In this document: positions 52,341 to 59,746 of the stretch, piece by piece | Layout of the letters: each line of letters opens with the position of its first letter | How positions within the stretch are numbered: the stretch's first letter is position 1 | Origin: SHXO01 sp964523885 | GTDB taxonomy: Bacteria > Pseudomonadota > Gammaproteobacteria > Burkholderiales > SHXO01 | Direction of reading: 5' to 3' | NCBI GenBank assembly: GCA_964523885.1 | Contig: CAZFYX010000045.1 | Span: 65,722 to 129,721, forward strand | Length of the DNA stretch: 64,000 bases | Notes under the pieces: model-generated | The model's database searches: none | Seen by the model: only the letters and a program-made list of their open reading frames with translations | What the model was told of the DNA's origin: nothing | Made by a program: the position numbers and the translations under genes

Positions 52341-54859
52341 AATTCTGGCCCCGCAAACGCCCCAGCACCCGGTTCTTCGTCGCGCTGGGCCTCTCCTCGC
52401 TGCTCGCCAGCGTGATGCTGCTGGCAATGTACACCGGGGTGCTGCCCGACGAGCACCACACCATCCGCACCGGCCGCGCCGCGCTGGCGGAGTCGGTCGC
52501 CGCGAGCACCACGTCGATCGTCGGCGACCGCGATGCGGATCTGCGCATGCAGGCGCTGATGGACTTCATCGCCCAGCGCAACCCCGACCTGGTCTCCATC
52601 GCCCTGCGGCGCGCCGACGGCAACCTCGTGGCGCAAGCCGGCGATCACGCTGCATGGCAGGAGCTCGACGGCTCCAACGAGTCGCAGGTGCAGCTGGCGA
52701 TCTATGCCGGCAAGGAAAAGTGGGGCCGGCTCGAGCTGCGCTTCAAGGCGCTCGGGCTGCCAGGCTGGCGCGGCTTCTTCACCGACCCGAGGGTGCAGCT
52801 GATCGGATTCGTGGTGGCGGTCGCGTTCTTCGTCTTCTACCTGTACCTCGGCCGGGTGCTGCGCCAGCTCGATCCGTCGCGTGCCGTGCCCGGGCGGGTC
52901 CGGCAGGCGCTGGACACGATGGCCGAGGGTCTGCTCGTGGTCGACATGGCCGGCGACGTCATGCTCGCGAACCAGGCGTTCGCGCAACTGATCGGCAGGA
53001 CCTCGGAGGAGCTCGCGGCACGCAAGGTCGCGAGCTTCGCATGGCAGAACCCGGACGGGGCACCGATGCCGGAGGACAGCCATCCGTGGACGGTCACGCT
53101 GCGCGAAGCCAGGCCCCTGCGCAACGTGCGCGTATGCCTGGACGACTACGAGGGCAGGCGCCGCTCGTTCCAGGTGAACTGCTCGCCGGTCATGGGCGCG
53201 GGCGGCAAACCGGGCGGTGCGCTGATCAGCCTGGAGGACGTCACCGAGCTGCAGGAGAAGGAGCTCGAGCTGCGCGCAGCCAAGGAGGAGGCCGAGGCCG
53301 CCAACCGCGCCAAGAGCGACTTCCTAGCCAACATGAGCCACGAGATCCGCACGCCGATGAACGCCATCCTCGGCTTCACCGAGCTGCTCCGGCGCGGCTA
53401 CGCCCGCAGCGACGAGGATGTGCGCAAGCATCTCAACACCATCCACTCGAGCGGCAAGCACCTGCTCGAGCTGATCAACGACATCCTCGACCTCGCCAAG
53501 GTCGAGGCTGGCCGGATGGAGGTGGAGCGCATTCCGTGTGCGCCGCACACGGTGGTGCGCGAAGTGGTGGAGGTGCTCAACGTGCGGGCCCAGGAGAAGG
53601 GCATCGGCCTGCGCCTGGAGTGCGCCACCGGGATACCGGAGACGGTGCAGTCCGACCCGGTGCGGCTGCGCCAGATCATCACCAACCTGGTCGGCAACGC
53701 GATCAAGTTCACCGAGAAGGGCGGCGTGACGGTGCTGCTGGCGGTGCGCGACGAAGGCGCCGGGCCGCGGCTGGCCATCGACGTGGTCGACTCGGGCATC
53801 GGCATCCCGGCGAACAAGCTGGAATCGGTCTTCGATCCCTTCACGCAGGCGGAGAGCTCGACCACCCGCAAGTACGGCGGCACCGGCCTGGGCCTGACCA
53901 TCAGCCGGCGCTTCGCACGCGCGCTCGGCGGTGACATCACGGTGTCGAGCGAGATGGGCAAGGGCAGCGTGTTCATGGTGCGCGTGGATCCGGGGTCGCT
54001 CGCGGGCGTGCGCATGCTCACGCCCGAGGAGGCGATGGCCGCGACCATGCACGTCGCCGCCGCCGAGGGCGACACGTGGGTGTTCCCGCGCGGCCGCGTG
54101 CTGGTGGTGGACGACGGCGACGAGAACCGCGAGCTGGTGCGGCTGGTGCTGGAGGAGGTGGGCCTGCAGGTGGTCGAGGCGGAGAACGGCAAGATCGGCG
54201 TGGACAAGGCCCTGGCCGACTCCTTCGACGTCATCCTGATGGACGTGCAGATGCCGGTCATGGACGGCAGCACCGCCACGCGCACCCTGCGCAAGCACGG
54301 CATGACGCTGCCGATCTTCGCCCTGACTGCGAACGCGATGAAGGGCTTCGAGGGGGAGCTCAACGACGCCGGCTTCACCGCGCACCTGACCAAGCCGGTC
54401 GACATCGACCGCCTGCTGCAGGAACTGGCCAGGCTGCTCGGCGGCCGGCGCGAGGCGCGCAAGGCCCCGCGGCCGGCCCCAGCGGCACTGGCAGCGGCTG
54501 CGCAGGACGTGCCGGCGCGCGCGGCCGGGGAGCCGGTGGCCTCGCGCCTGGCCAGCCATCCCAAGCTCAGGAGCGTGGCGCGCCGCTTCGGGCTGCAGAT
54601 GCCGGAGAAGATGGCCGCGATCGAGCAGGCGTGGGCGGAGCGTGACTTTGCCACCCTGGCCTCGCTTGCGCACTGGCTCAAGGGCTCGGGCGGCACGGCC
54701 GGTTTCGATGTCTTCACCACGCCGGCCAAGGCGCTGGAACAGCTGGCAAAAGCGCAAGACGGGGAACGCCCGGCCGCGGTCGTGGCAGAGTTGCGCGGTC
54801 TGGTGGACCGCATCGTGCTTCCTGCAGATCAACAGCAGCCGCTCGCCGAGGTGGGTTAG
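52337..54859 (+). CDS. Membrane hybrid histidine kinase (PAS-HisKA-HATPase-REC-Hpt)
   Basis: 840 residues, starting inside the stop of the giant-protein gene (ATGA). TM1 (about 12-31), a periplasmic region of roughly 110 residues, TM2 (GFVVAVAFFVFYLYL) and a PAS domain (ALDTMAEGLLVVDMAGDVML) form the input. Output: HisKA with NMSHEIRTPMN (His335), HATPase with NLVGNAIKF, DSGIGI and GGTGLGLTI, a receiver with phospho-acceptor Asp636 (ILMDVQMPVMDG), and a C-terminal Hpt domain with His779 (LAHWLKGSGGTAGF). All phosphorelay residues are intact. The natural partner for the Hpt is the REC-EAL protein encoded 30 bases downstream. The input half closely resembles that of the cyclase at 57937. Confidence 0.93.
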   Translation: MKFWPRKRPSTRFFVALGLSSLLASVMLLAMYTGVLPDEHHTIRTGRAALAESVAASTTSIVGDRDADLRMQALMDFIAQRNPDLVSIALRRADGNLVAQAGDHAAWQELDGSNESQVQLAIYAGKEKWGRLELRFKALGLPGWRGFFTDPRVQLIGFVVAVAFFVFYLYLGRVLRQLDPSRAVPGRVRQALDTMAEGLLVVDMAGDVMLANQAFAQLIGRTSEELAARKVASFAWQNPDGAPMPEDSHPWTVTLREARPLRNVRVCLDDYEGRRRSFQVNCSPVMGAGGKPGGALISLEDVTELQEKELELRAAKEEAEAANRAKSDFLANMSHEIRTPMNAILGFTELLRRGYARSDEDVRKHLNTIHSSGKHLLELINDILDLAKVEAGRMEVERIPCAPHTVVREVVEVLNVRAQEKGIGLRLECATGIPETVQSDPVRLRQIITNLVGNAIKFTEKGGVTVLLAVRDEGAGPRLAIDVVDSGIGIPANKLESVFDPFTQAESSTTRKYGGTGLGLTISRRFARALGGDITVSSEMGKGSVFMVRVDPGSLAGVRMLTPEEAMAATMHVAAAEGDTWVFPRGRVLVVDDGDENRELVRLVLEEVGLQVVEAENGKIGVDKALADSFDVILMDVQMPVMDGSTATRTLRKHGMTLPIFALTANAMKGFEGELNDAGFTAHLTKPVDIDRLLQELARLLGGRREARKAPRPAPAALAAAAQDVPARAAGEPVASRLASHPKLRSVARRFGLQMPEKMAAIEQAWAERDFATLASLAHWLKGSGGTAGFDVFTTPAKALEQLAKAQDGERPAAVVAELRGLVDRIVLPADQQQPLAEVG

Positions 54860-54889
54860 TGCCCGGGCGGGCCACACCGGTCCTGTGAC

Positions 54890-56773
54890 ATGAATATAGT
54901 TGACAATCTGGAAGTCGCCGACGGGTCGGCACAACGGCTGCTGGAAGCGGCGGACGCCGCCGGGCAGCAGCCCGCGGACGCCGCGCGGGAGGAAGCCGGC
55001 CGGCTGCGCGGCTTCACCGTGATGATGGTCGACGACGATCCGATCATGCTCGAGATCGTCCAGACCTTTCTCGAGGAGGCCGGCTACAGCAACTTCGTCA
55101 CCACCAGCGACCCGACCACGGCGGCGCAGCTCGCGCGCGAGCACCGTCCGGACGTGATGCTGCTCGACCTGATGATGCCGAAGGTCACCGGGTTCGACAT
55201 CCTCGAAGAGGTGCGCCGGCACGAAGCGCTGCGCTACACGCCGGTGATCATCCTCACGGCCGAGAGCGACGCGCCGGCCAAGCTCAGGGCCCTGGAGCTG
55301 GGCGCCACCGACTTCCTGTTGAAGCCGGTCGATCCCAGCGAGCTCAAGCTGCGCCTGCGCAACGTGCTGGCGTTCAAGGCCTACCAGGACCGGCTGGCCG
55401 ACTTCGACGCGCTCACCGGACTGCCGAACCGCAACAAGTTCCGCTTCGAGCTGGACGAGGCGCTGGCTGCCAACCAGGAAGTCTCACGCGCCTGCGCGTT
55501 GATGCAGATCGACCTCGACCGCTTCAAGCAGATCAACGACACGCTGGGGCACCGTGCGGGCGACAAGCTGCTGTGCTCGGTCAGCGTGATGCTGCAGCAG
55601 ATCTTCAGCGACATCAGCGCGGACTGGCGCAAGAGCCGCGACCCGAAGTCGCGCATTCCGCTCTCGCGCATCGCCGGCAACAGCTTCGTCGCGCTGCTGC
55701 CCAACCTTCACAACCTGGAGAAGGTCGATGTCGCCACGAGCGTCGCACGCCGGGTGCTCAACGCCTTCTCCGAGCCGTTCCACATCGACGGCCAGGAGCT
55801 GTTCGTCACCTGCAGCATCGGCATCGCGGTGTCACCCGGCGACGGCAACGACGCCGAGACCCTGCTCAAGCACGCCGAGATGGCGATGTACCAGGCCAAG
55901 CAGCGCGGGCGCAAGCAGCACGCCTTCTTCTCCGGCGAGATGAACGCACATGCAATGGAGCGGCTGACGCTGGAGAACCAGCTGCGCCGCGCGGTCGAGC
56001 GCGAGGAGTTCGTGCTGTACTACCAGCCCAAGGTGGATGTGCTGGCGCGGCGCATCTCCGGCGTGGAGGCGCTGGTGCGCTGGAAGCACCCGGAGCAGGG
56101 CATCATCGCGCCCAACAAGTTCATCCCGATCGCCGAGGAGAACGGCCTGATCGTGGAGATCGGCCAGTGGGTGCTGCGCAAAGCGTGCAACCAGGTCCGC
56201 GAGTGGATGAACGCCGGCGTGCCGCCGATCAGCGTCTCGGTGAACGTGTCCAGCGCACAGTTCCGCCAGGGGCGGGTGTGGCACGCGGTGCGCGGCGCGC
56301 TCGCGCACAGCAATCTGCCGCCACAGTCGCTCACCCTGGAGCTCACCGAGAGCATGCTCATCGACAACCAGTCCGAGACCATCGAGATGCTCTACGAGCT
56401 CAAGGACATGGGTGTGAAGCTGTCGGTGGACGATTTCGGCACCGGCTACTCGTCGCTGACCTACCTGAGCCGCTTCCCGCTCGACGAGCTCAAGATCGAC
56501 CGGTCCTTCCTCAAGGGACTGCCCGAGGAGCGCGAGAGCATCGCCATCGTCAGCGCCATCATCGCGCTCGCACGGGCACTCGGGTTGAAGGTGGTGGCCG
56601 AAGGCGTCGAGACGCACGAGCAGCTGGCCTTCCTGCACAGCCGCAAGTGCACCGAGTTCCAGGGCTACCTGTGCAGCCGCCCGGTCCCGCCGGAGCCGCT
56701 GCTGAACCTGCTCAAGCGCGCTGCCGCACCTGCCGCGCCCGCCGCGGCTGCTCCTCACAAGAACGCAGCCTGA
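54890..56773 (+). CDS. Response regulator with degenerate GGDEF and active EAL domain
   Basis: 627 residues. The receiver domain has VDDDP and phospho-acceptor Asp93 in LLDLMMPK, followed by TAES and KPVD. The GGDEF domain is recognisable (DALTGLPNRNKF, QIDLDRFKQINDTLGH) but its active motif reads AGNSF (Ala262-Phe266), so no cyclase activity is expected. The EAL domain is intact: Glu393-Ala-Leu, ELTESML, DDFGTGYSSLTYL, KIDRSF, VAEGVET and the terminal QGYLCSRPV. This is therefore a phosphorelay-controlled c-di-GMP phosphodiesterase. The degenerate GGDEF may bind GTP allosterically. It ends in an Ala/Pro tail. Confidence 0.92.
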   Translation: MNIVDNLEVADGSAQRLLEAADAAGQQPADAAREEAGRLRGFTVMMVDDDPIMLEIVQTFLEEAGYSNFVTTSDPTTAAQLAREHRPDVMLLDLMMPKVTGFDILEEVRRHEALRYTPVIILTAESDAPAKLRALELGATDFLLKPVDPSELKLRLRNVLAFKAYQDRLADFDALTGLPNRNKFRFELDEALAANQEVSRACALMQIDLDRFKQINDTLGHRAGDKLLCSVSVMLQQIFSDISADWRKSRDPKSRIPLSRIAGNSFVALLPNLHNLEKVDVATSVARRVLNAFSEPFHIDGQELFVTCSIGIAVSPGDGNDAETLLKHAEMAMYQAKQRGRKQHAFFSGEMNAHAMERLTLENQLRRAVEREEFVLYYQPKVDVLARRISGVEALVRWKHPEQGIIAPNKFIPIAEENGLIVEIGQWVLRKACNQVREWMNAGVPPISVSVNVSSAQFRQGRVWHAVRGALAHSNLPPQSLTLELTESMLIDNQSETIEMLYELKDMGVKLSVDDFGTGYSSLTYLSRFPLDELKIDRSFLKGLPEERESIAIVSAIIALARALGLKVVAEGVETHEQLAFLHSRKCTEFQGYLCSRPVPPEPLLNLLKRAAAPAAPAAAAPHKNAA

Positions 56774-56854
56774 CCGGCGCGGGCCCGCAGCCCCGCCGGG
56801 CCTCGTCACGCCCTCATTCCCCTGGCATCGTCTGCCGGCCGCCGCCGTGCGGAT

Positions 56855-56870
56855 TGGTGCAGTCCTTGCA
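56855..56870 (+). promoter_or_regulatory. Sigma-54-like promoter 2 (GG-N10-GC)
   Basis: TGGTGCAGTCCTTGCA has GG and GC 10 bases apart and a perfect TTGCA -12 part; the -24 part differs from consensus (TGGTG rather than TGGCA). It lies 49 bases before the adaptor ATG at 56919 and shares GTCCTTGCA with the site at 59566. Confidence 0.4.
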
Positions 56871-56918
56871 TAGGAACCTCGCAAACCCGGAGTTTCCCGG
56901 CGAGAAGGTCAAAGGATC

Positions 56919-57890
56919 ATGAACAAGCGCTCGACATTCGCACTCGTGGCAGCCGCGCTGATCCCGTTGGGCGTGCAGGCGGAGCCGATGGGATGCCTGA
57001 TCCAGCCGTTCCAGGAGGCGGACATCGGGGCGCAGGTGGTCGGCATCATCGACAAGGTCATGGTCGAGCGCGGCGACCTCGTCAAGCGGGGCCAGCCGGT
57101 GGCACTGCTCAACTCGGACGTGGAGCGGGCCGCGATGGCGGCCGCGAAGCTGCGGGCCGAAGCCACGTCGGAACTGCAGGCTGCCGCGTCCAACCACGAC
57201 TTCGCACAGAAGAAGAAGGTGCGCACCGCCGACCTGTACCGGCAGAACTTCGTGTCCCAGCAGGTGCGCGACCAGGCCAACACCGAGGCCGACGTGGCCG
57301 AGATGAGGCTCAAGCAGGCGCGCGAGCAGATGCGCCAGGCGCAGCAGGAGTACGCGCTCGCGATGGCCCAGTACAACCAGCGCACCATCCGCAGCCCGCT
57401 CAGCGGCGTGGTGGTGGAGCGCTACCTGCACGAGGGCGAGCGGGTCGAGGAGAAGCCGATCGTCAAGGTGGCCACCGTCGATCCGCTGCGGGTCGAGGTC
57501 ATCGTGCCTGCGCTCTACTTCAACAAGATCAAGCAGGGCATGTCGGCCAGCGTGAAGCCGGAGATGGCCGACGTCGAGCTGCGCACCGGCAAGGTGGTGG
57601 TGGTCGACCGCGTGATCGACGCGGCCAGCAACAGCTTCCGCGTGCGCCTCGAGCTGCCCAACCCGGACAACGAGTTGCCCCCCGGACTGCGCTGCAAGGT
57701 CGAGTTCGACGGACTGGCTCCCGCGCATGATGCATCCGCCAAGGCGCCGCCTGCCGCGGCCCCCCGCCCGGCGCCGGCCGGCGAGGCGGCTCACCCGCAA
57801 CCCAATGCCGTGAAGCCGGTGGGGAGCAACGCGCCGGTCAAACCTGCGCCGGCGCAGAAGCCGTCGGTGGCGGTGGCACCGGTGAAGTAG
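56919..57890 (+). CDS. Periplasmic membrane-fusion (HlyD/RND-adaptor-like) protein
   Basis: 323 residues with a signal peptide (MNKRSTFALVAAALIPLGVQAEP). The adaptor pattern is complete: first lipoyl half GAQVVGIIDKVMVERGDLVK, a coiled coil of about 90 residues, second half TIRSPLSGVVVERYLHEGER, and a beta-barrel with VEVIVPALYFNKIKQG and VVVVDRVIDAASNSFRVR. The C-terminus is a Pro/Ala/Lys-rich tail that may contact peptidoglycan or a partner. No inner-membrane pump gene is adjacent. With two other HlyD-type proteins in the locus it may build the periplasmic bridge for the giant proteins; an outer-membrane partner is not in the window. Confidence 0.82.
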   Translation: MNKRSTFALVAAALIPLGVQAEPMGCLIQPFQEADIGAQVVGIIDKVMVERGDLVKRGQPVALLNSDVERAAMAAAKLRAEATSELQAAASNHDFAQKKKVRTADLYRQNFVSQQVRDQANTEADVAEMRLKQAREQMRQAQQEYALAMAQYNQRTIRSPLSGVVVERYLHEGERVEEKPIVKVATVDPLRVEVIVPALYFNKIKQGMSASVKPEMADVELRTGKVVVVDRVIDAASNSFRVRLELPNPDNELPPGLRCKVEFDGLAPAHDASAKAPPAAAPRPAPAGEAAHPQPNAVKPVGSNAPVKPAPAQKPSVAVAPVK

Positions 57891-57936
57891 GTTCCGGCAC
57901 GCCCCGCCCGCCGCTCGCCCCTCAAGCCGCCACGCG

Positions 57937-59478
57937 ATGAAGCTGCCGCGATTCGGACCGGTCTCGCGCATCGCCCTGGGGCTGGTGTCGCTCGCGGCCT
58001 TCCTGCTGCTGACCGCGGATCTGCTGCTGGGGCTGGTGCCGGACCAGAGCGACATCGCCAAGCAGGTGCGCAAGCGCTCGGCCGAGGCCCTGGCCGTGCA
58101 GCTCGCCGCGCTGGTGCAGGGCGAGCACTACGACGTGATGCGGCGGACGCTGCACGCGGTGATCTCGCGCGATCCCGAGGTGCTGTCGATCGGCGTGCGC
58201 CGCAACGACGGCGAGGTGATCGCCGAAACCGGCAACCACGCCAAGCACTGGGTTCCTCCGTCGGGCAACAAGTCCACCCTCACGAGCGTCCTGGTGCCGG
58301 TCAGCTCCGGCAACGAGGTCTGGGGGCAGATCGAGGTCGCCTACCAGCCGGCCATCCCGAAGACGCTGCTCGAGTGGCTGCGCTATCCGGGCGTGGCGCT
58401 GACGCTGCTGCTGCTCACCGTGGGCTTCATGCTGTTCTACCTCTACCTGCGCCGGATCCTACAGCGCCTGGACCCGAGCGCCGCGATCCCGGACCGGGTG
58501 CGCACCGCCTTCGACGCGCTCTCCGAGGGGGTGTTGATCATCGACAAGCAGGGCCACGTGCTGCTGGCCAACAGCGTGTTCCGCCAGATGCATCCGGCCG
58601 CCAACATCGAGCTCACCGGCAAGCGCATCAAGGACCTTCCCTGGCTGATCAAGGCGGTGGGCGAGGATCCCGAACAGCATCCCTGGAACCGCGCCATGCG
58701 CGACGCGGCCGGGGTGACGGGCGAGACCGTCAAGATCGAGCAGGACGGCAGCGAGCCGCTCAAGAGCGTGATCAACTGCGCGCCGGTGCAGGACGACAAG
58801 GGCGCCGTGCGCGGCTGCCTGATCACCTTCGACGACCTGTCGATGGTGGAGCACATGAACCAGGCGCTGCTCGACTCGGTCGCGCAGCTCGAGGTGGCCA
58901 AGCGCAGGATCGAGCAGCAGAACGAGGAGCTCAAGCGGATCGCCGACCACGACCAGCTCACCAGTGTGCTCACGCGCCGGGCGTTCCTGGAGCAGGGTCA
59001 GCAGGCATTCCTCCGGGTCGCGTCACAGCGCGGCGAGCTGGGCTGCATCATGGGCGACATCGACCACTTCAAGGCCATCAACGATCGCTATGGCCACCTG
59101 GTCGGCGACCAGGCGATCCAGCATGTCGCGCAGGTCATGGCGAACGCCGTGCGGCCCTCCGACATCGTGTGCCGCTACGGCGGCGAGGAGTTCTGCCTGC
59201 TGCTGCCCGGCGTGTCGGTCGAGCAGGCCGCGGAACTGGCTGACCGCATCCGCTCGCGCATCGAGACCCAGTGCGGGCCGGGCGTGATCCCGGGCGAGAA
59301 CGTGCGCATCACCTCGAGCTTCGGGGTGGCGGCCATGAGCTCCGGCGGGAGCACCCTCGCCGAGCTGATCAAGCAGGCCGACCAGGCGCTCTATGCCGCC
59401 AAGGCGGCCGGCCGCAACCGTGTCTCCCGCTACGACGTCGACATCCAGGGACAGCACGCGCCGCGCGTAGCAGCCTAG
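57937..59478 (+). CDS. Membrane diguanylate cyclase (PAS-GGEEF)
   Basis: 513 residues. TM1 (about 13-32), a periplasmic domain, TM2 (GVALTLLLLTVGFMLFYLYL), a PAS domain (AFDALSEGVLIIDKQGHVLL), a coiled-coil linker (QLEVAKRRIEQQNEELKRI) and a GGDEF domain. The active motif is GGEEF (Gly415-Phe419), preceded by RPSD (406-409) five residues upstream, an RxxD feedback site. It should therefore make c-di-GMP. The sensory half parallels the hybrid kinase at 52337, including the YLYL-R-xL-xx-LDPS stretch after TM2, so the same cue may control synthesis here and hydrolysis through the phosphorelay. Confidence 0.92.
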   Translation: MKLPRFGPVSRIALGLVSLAAFLLLTADLLLGLVPDQSDIAKQVRKRSAEALAVQLAALVQGEHYDVMRRTLHAVISRDPEVLSIGVRRNDGEVIAETGNHAKHWVPPSGNKSTLTSVLVPVSSGNEVWGQIEVAYQPAIPKTLLEWLRYPGVALTLLLLTVGFMLFYLYLRRILQRLDPSAAIPDRVRTAFDALSEGVLIIDKQGHVLLANSVFRQMHPAANIELTGKRIKDLPWLIKAVGEDPEQHPWNRAMRDAAGVTGETVKIEQDGSEPLKSVINCAPVQDDKGAVRGCLITFDDLSMVEHMNQALLDSVAQLEVAKRRIEQQNEELKRIADHDQLTSVLTRRAFLEQGQQAFLRVASQRGELGCIMGDIDHFKAINDRYGHLVGDQAIQHVAQVMANAVRPSDIVCRYGGEEFCLLLPGVSVEQAAELADRIRSRIETQCGPGVIPGENVRITSSFGVAAMSSGGSTLAELIKQADQALYAAKAAGRNRVSRYDVDIQGQHAPRVAA

Positions 59479-59565
59479 GCGTCGCCTCGCCCGGATGAGG
59501 CATCGTCATCCATCGTCAACTCGGCCCGGTGCCCGGGCCCCCTCCAGCCGTCCGATTCCGCGTCC

Positions 59566-59581
59566 CGGCAGGGTCCTTGCA
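59566..59581 (+). promoter_or_regulatory. Sigma-54-like promoter 3 (GG-N10-GC)
   Basis: CGGCAGGGTCCTTGCA matches TGGCACG-N4-TTGCW except at two positions, with GG and GC 10 bases apart. It lies in the 268-base gap before the second giant-protein gene, 166 bases upstream of the GTG start, so a long leader is implied. Confidence 0.55.
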
Positions 59582-59746
59582 ATGCTCGATGCATAGCGGC
59601 TGCCGGCCGTGATGCCCGGGCGGAGTTTGACGTTTCCCCCTCTGCAGCGGCTTCGGCTTTGACGATCCGCACGGCTGCCCGCCCGGTCCATCGGGCGGGA
59701 GTGACGCCAGCCGTCGGTGGGCTGCTTCGAGCAAGGACGCGAGAAC

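Noticed and set aside
57893..57912. CCGGCACG before the cyclase gene as a fourth sigma-54 box
   Set aside because: The -24 part fits, but no TTGC/GC lies at the required distance.
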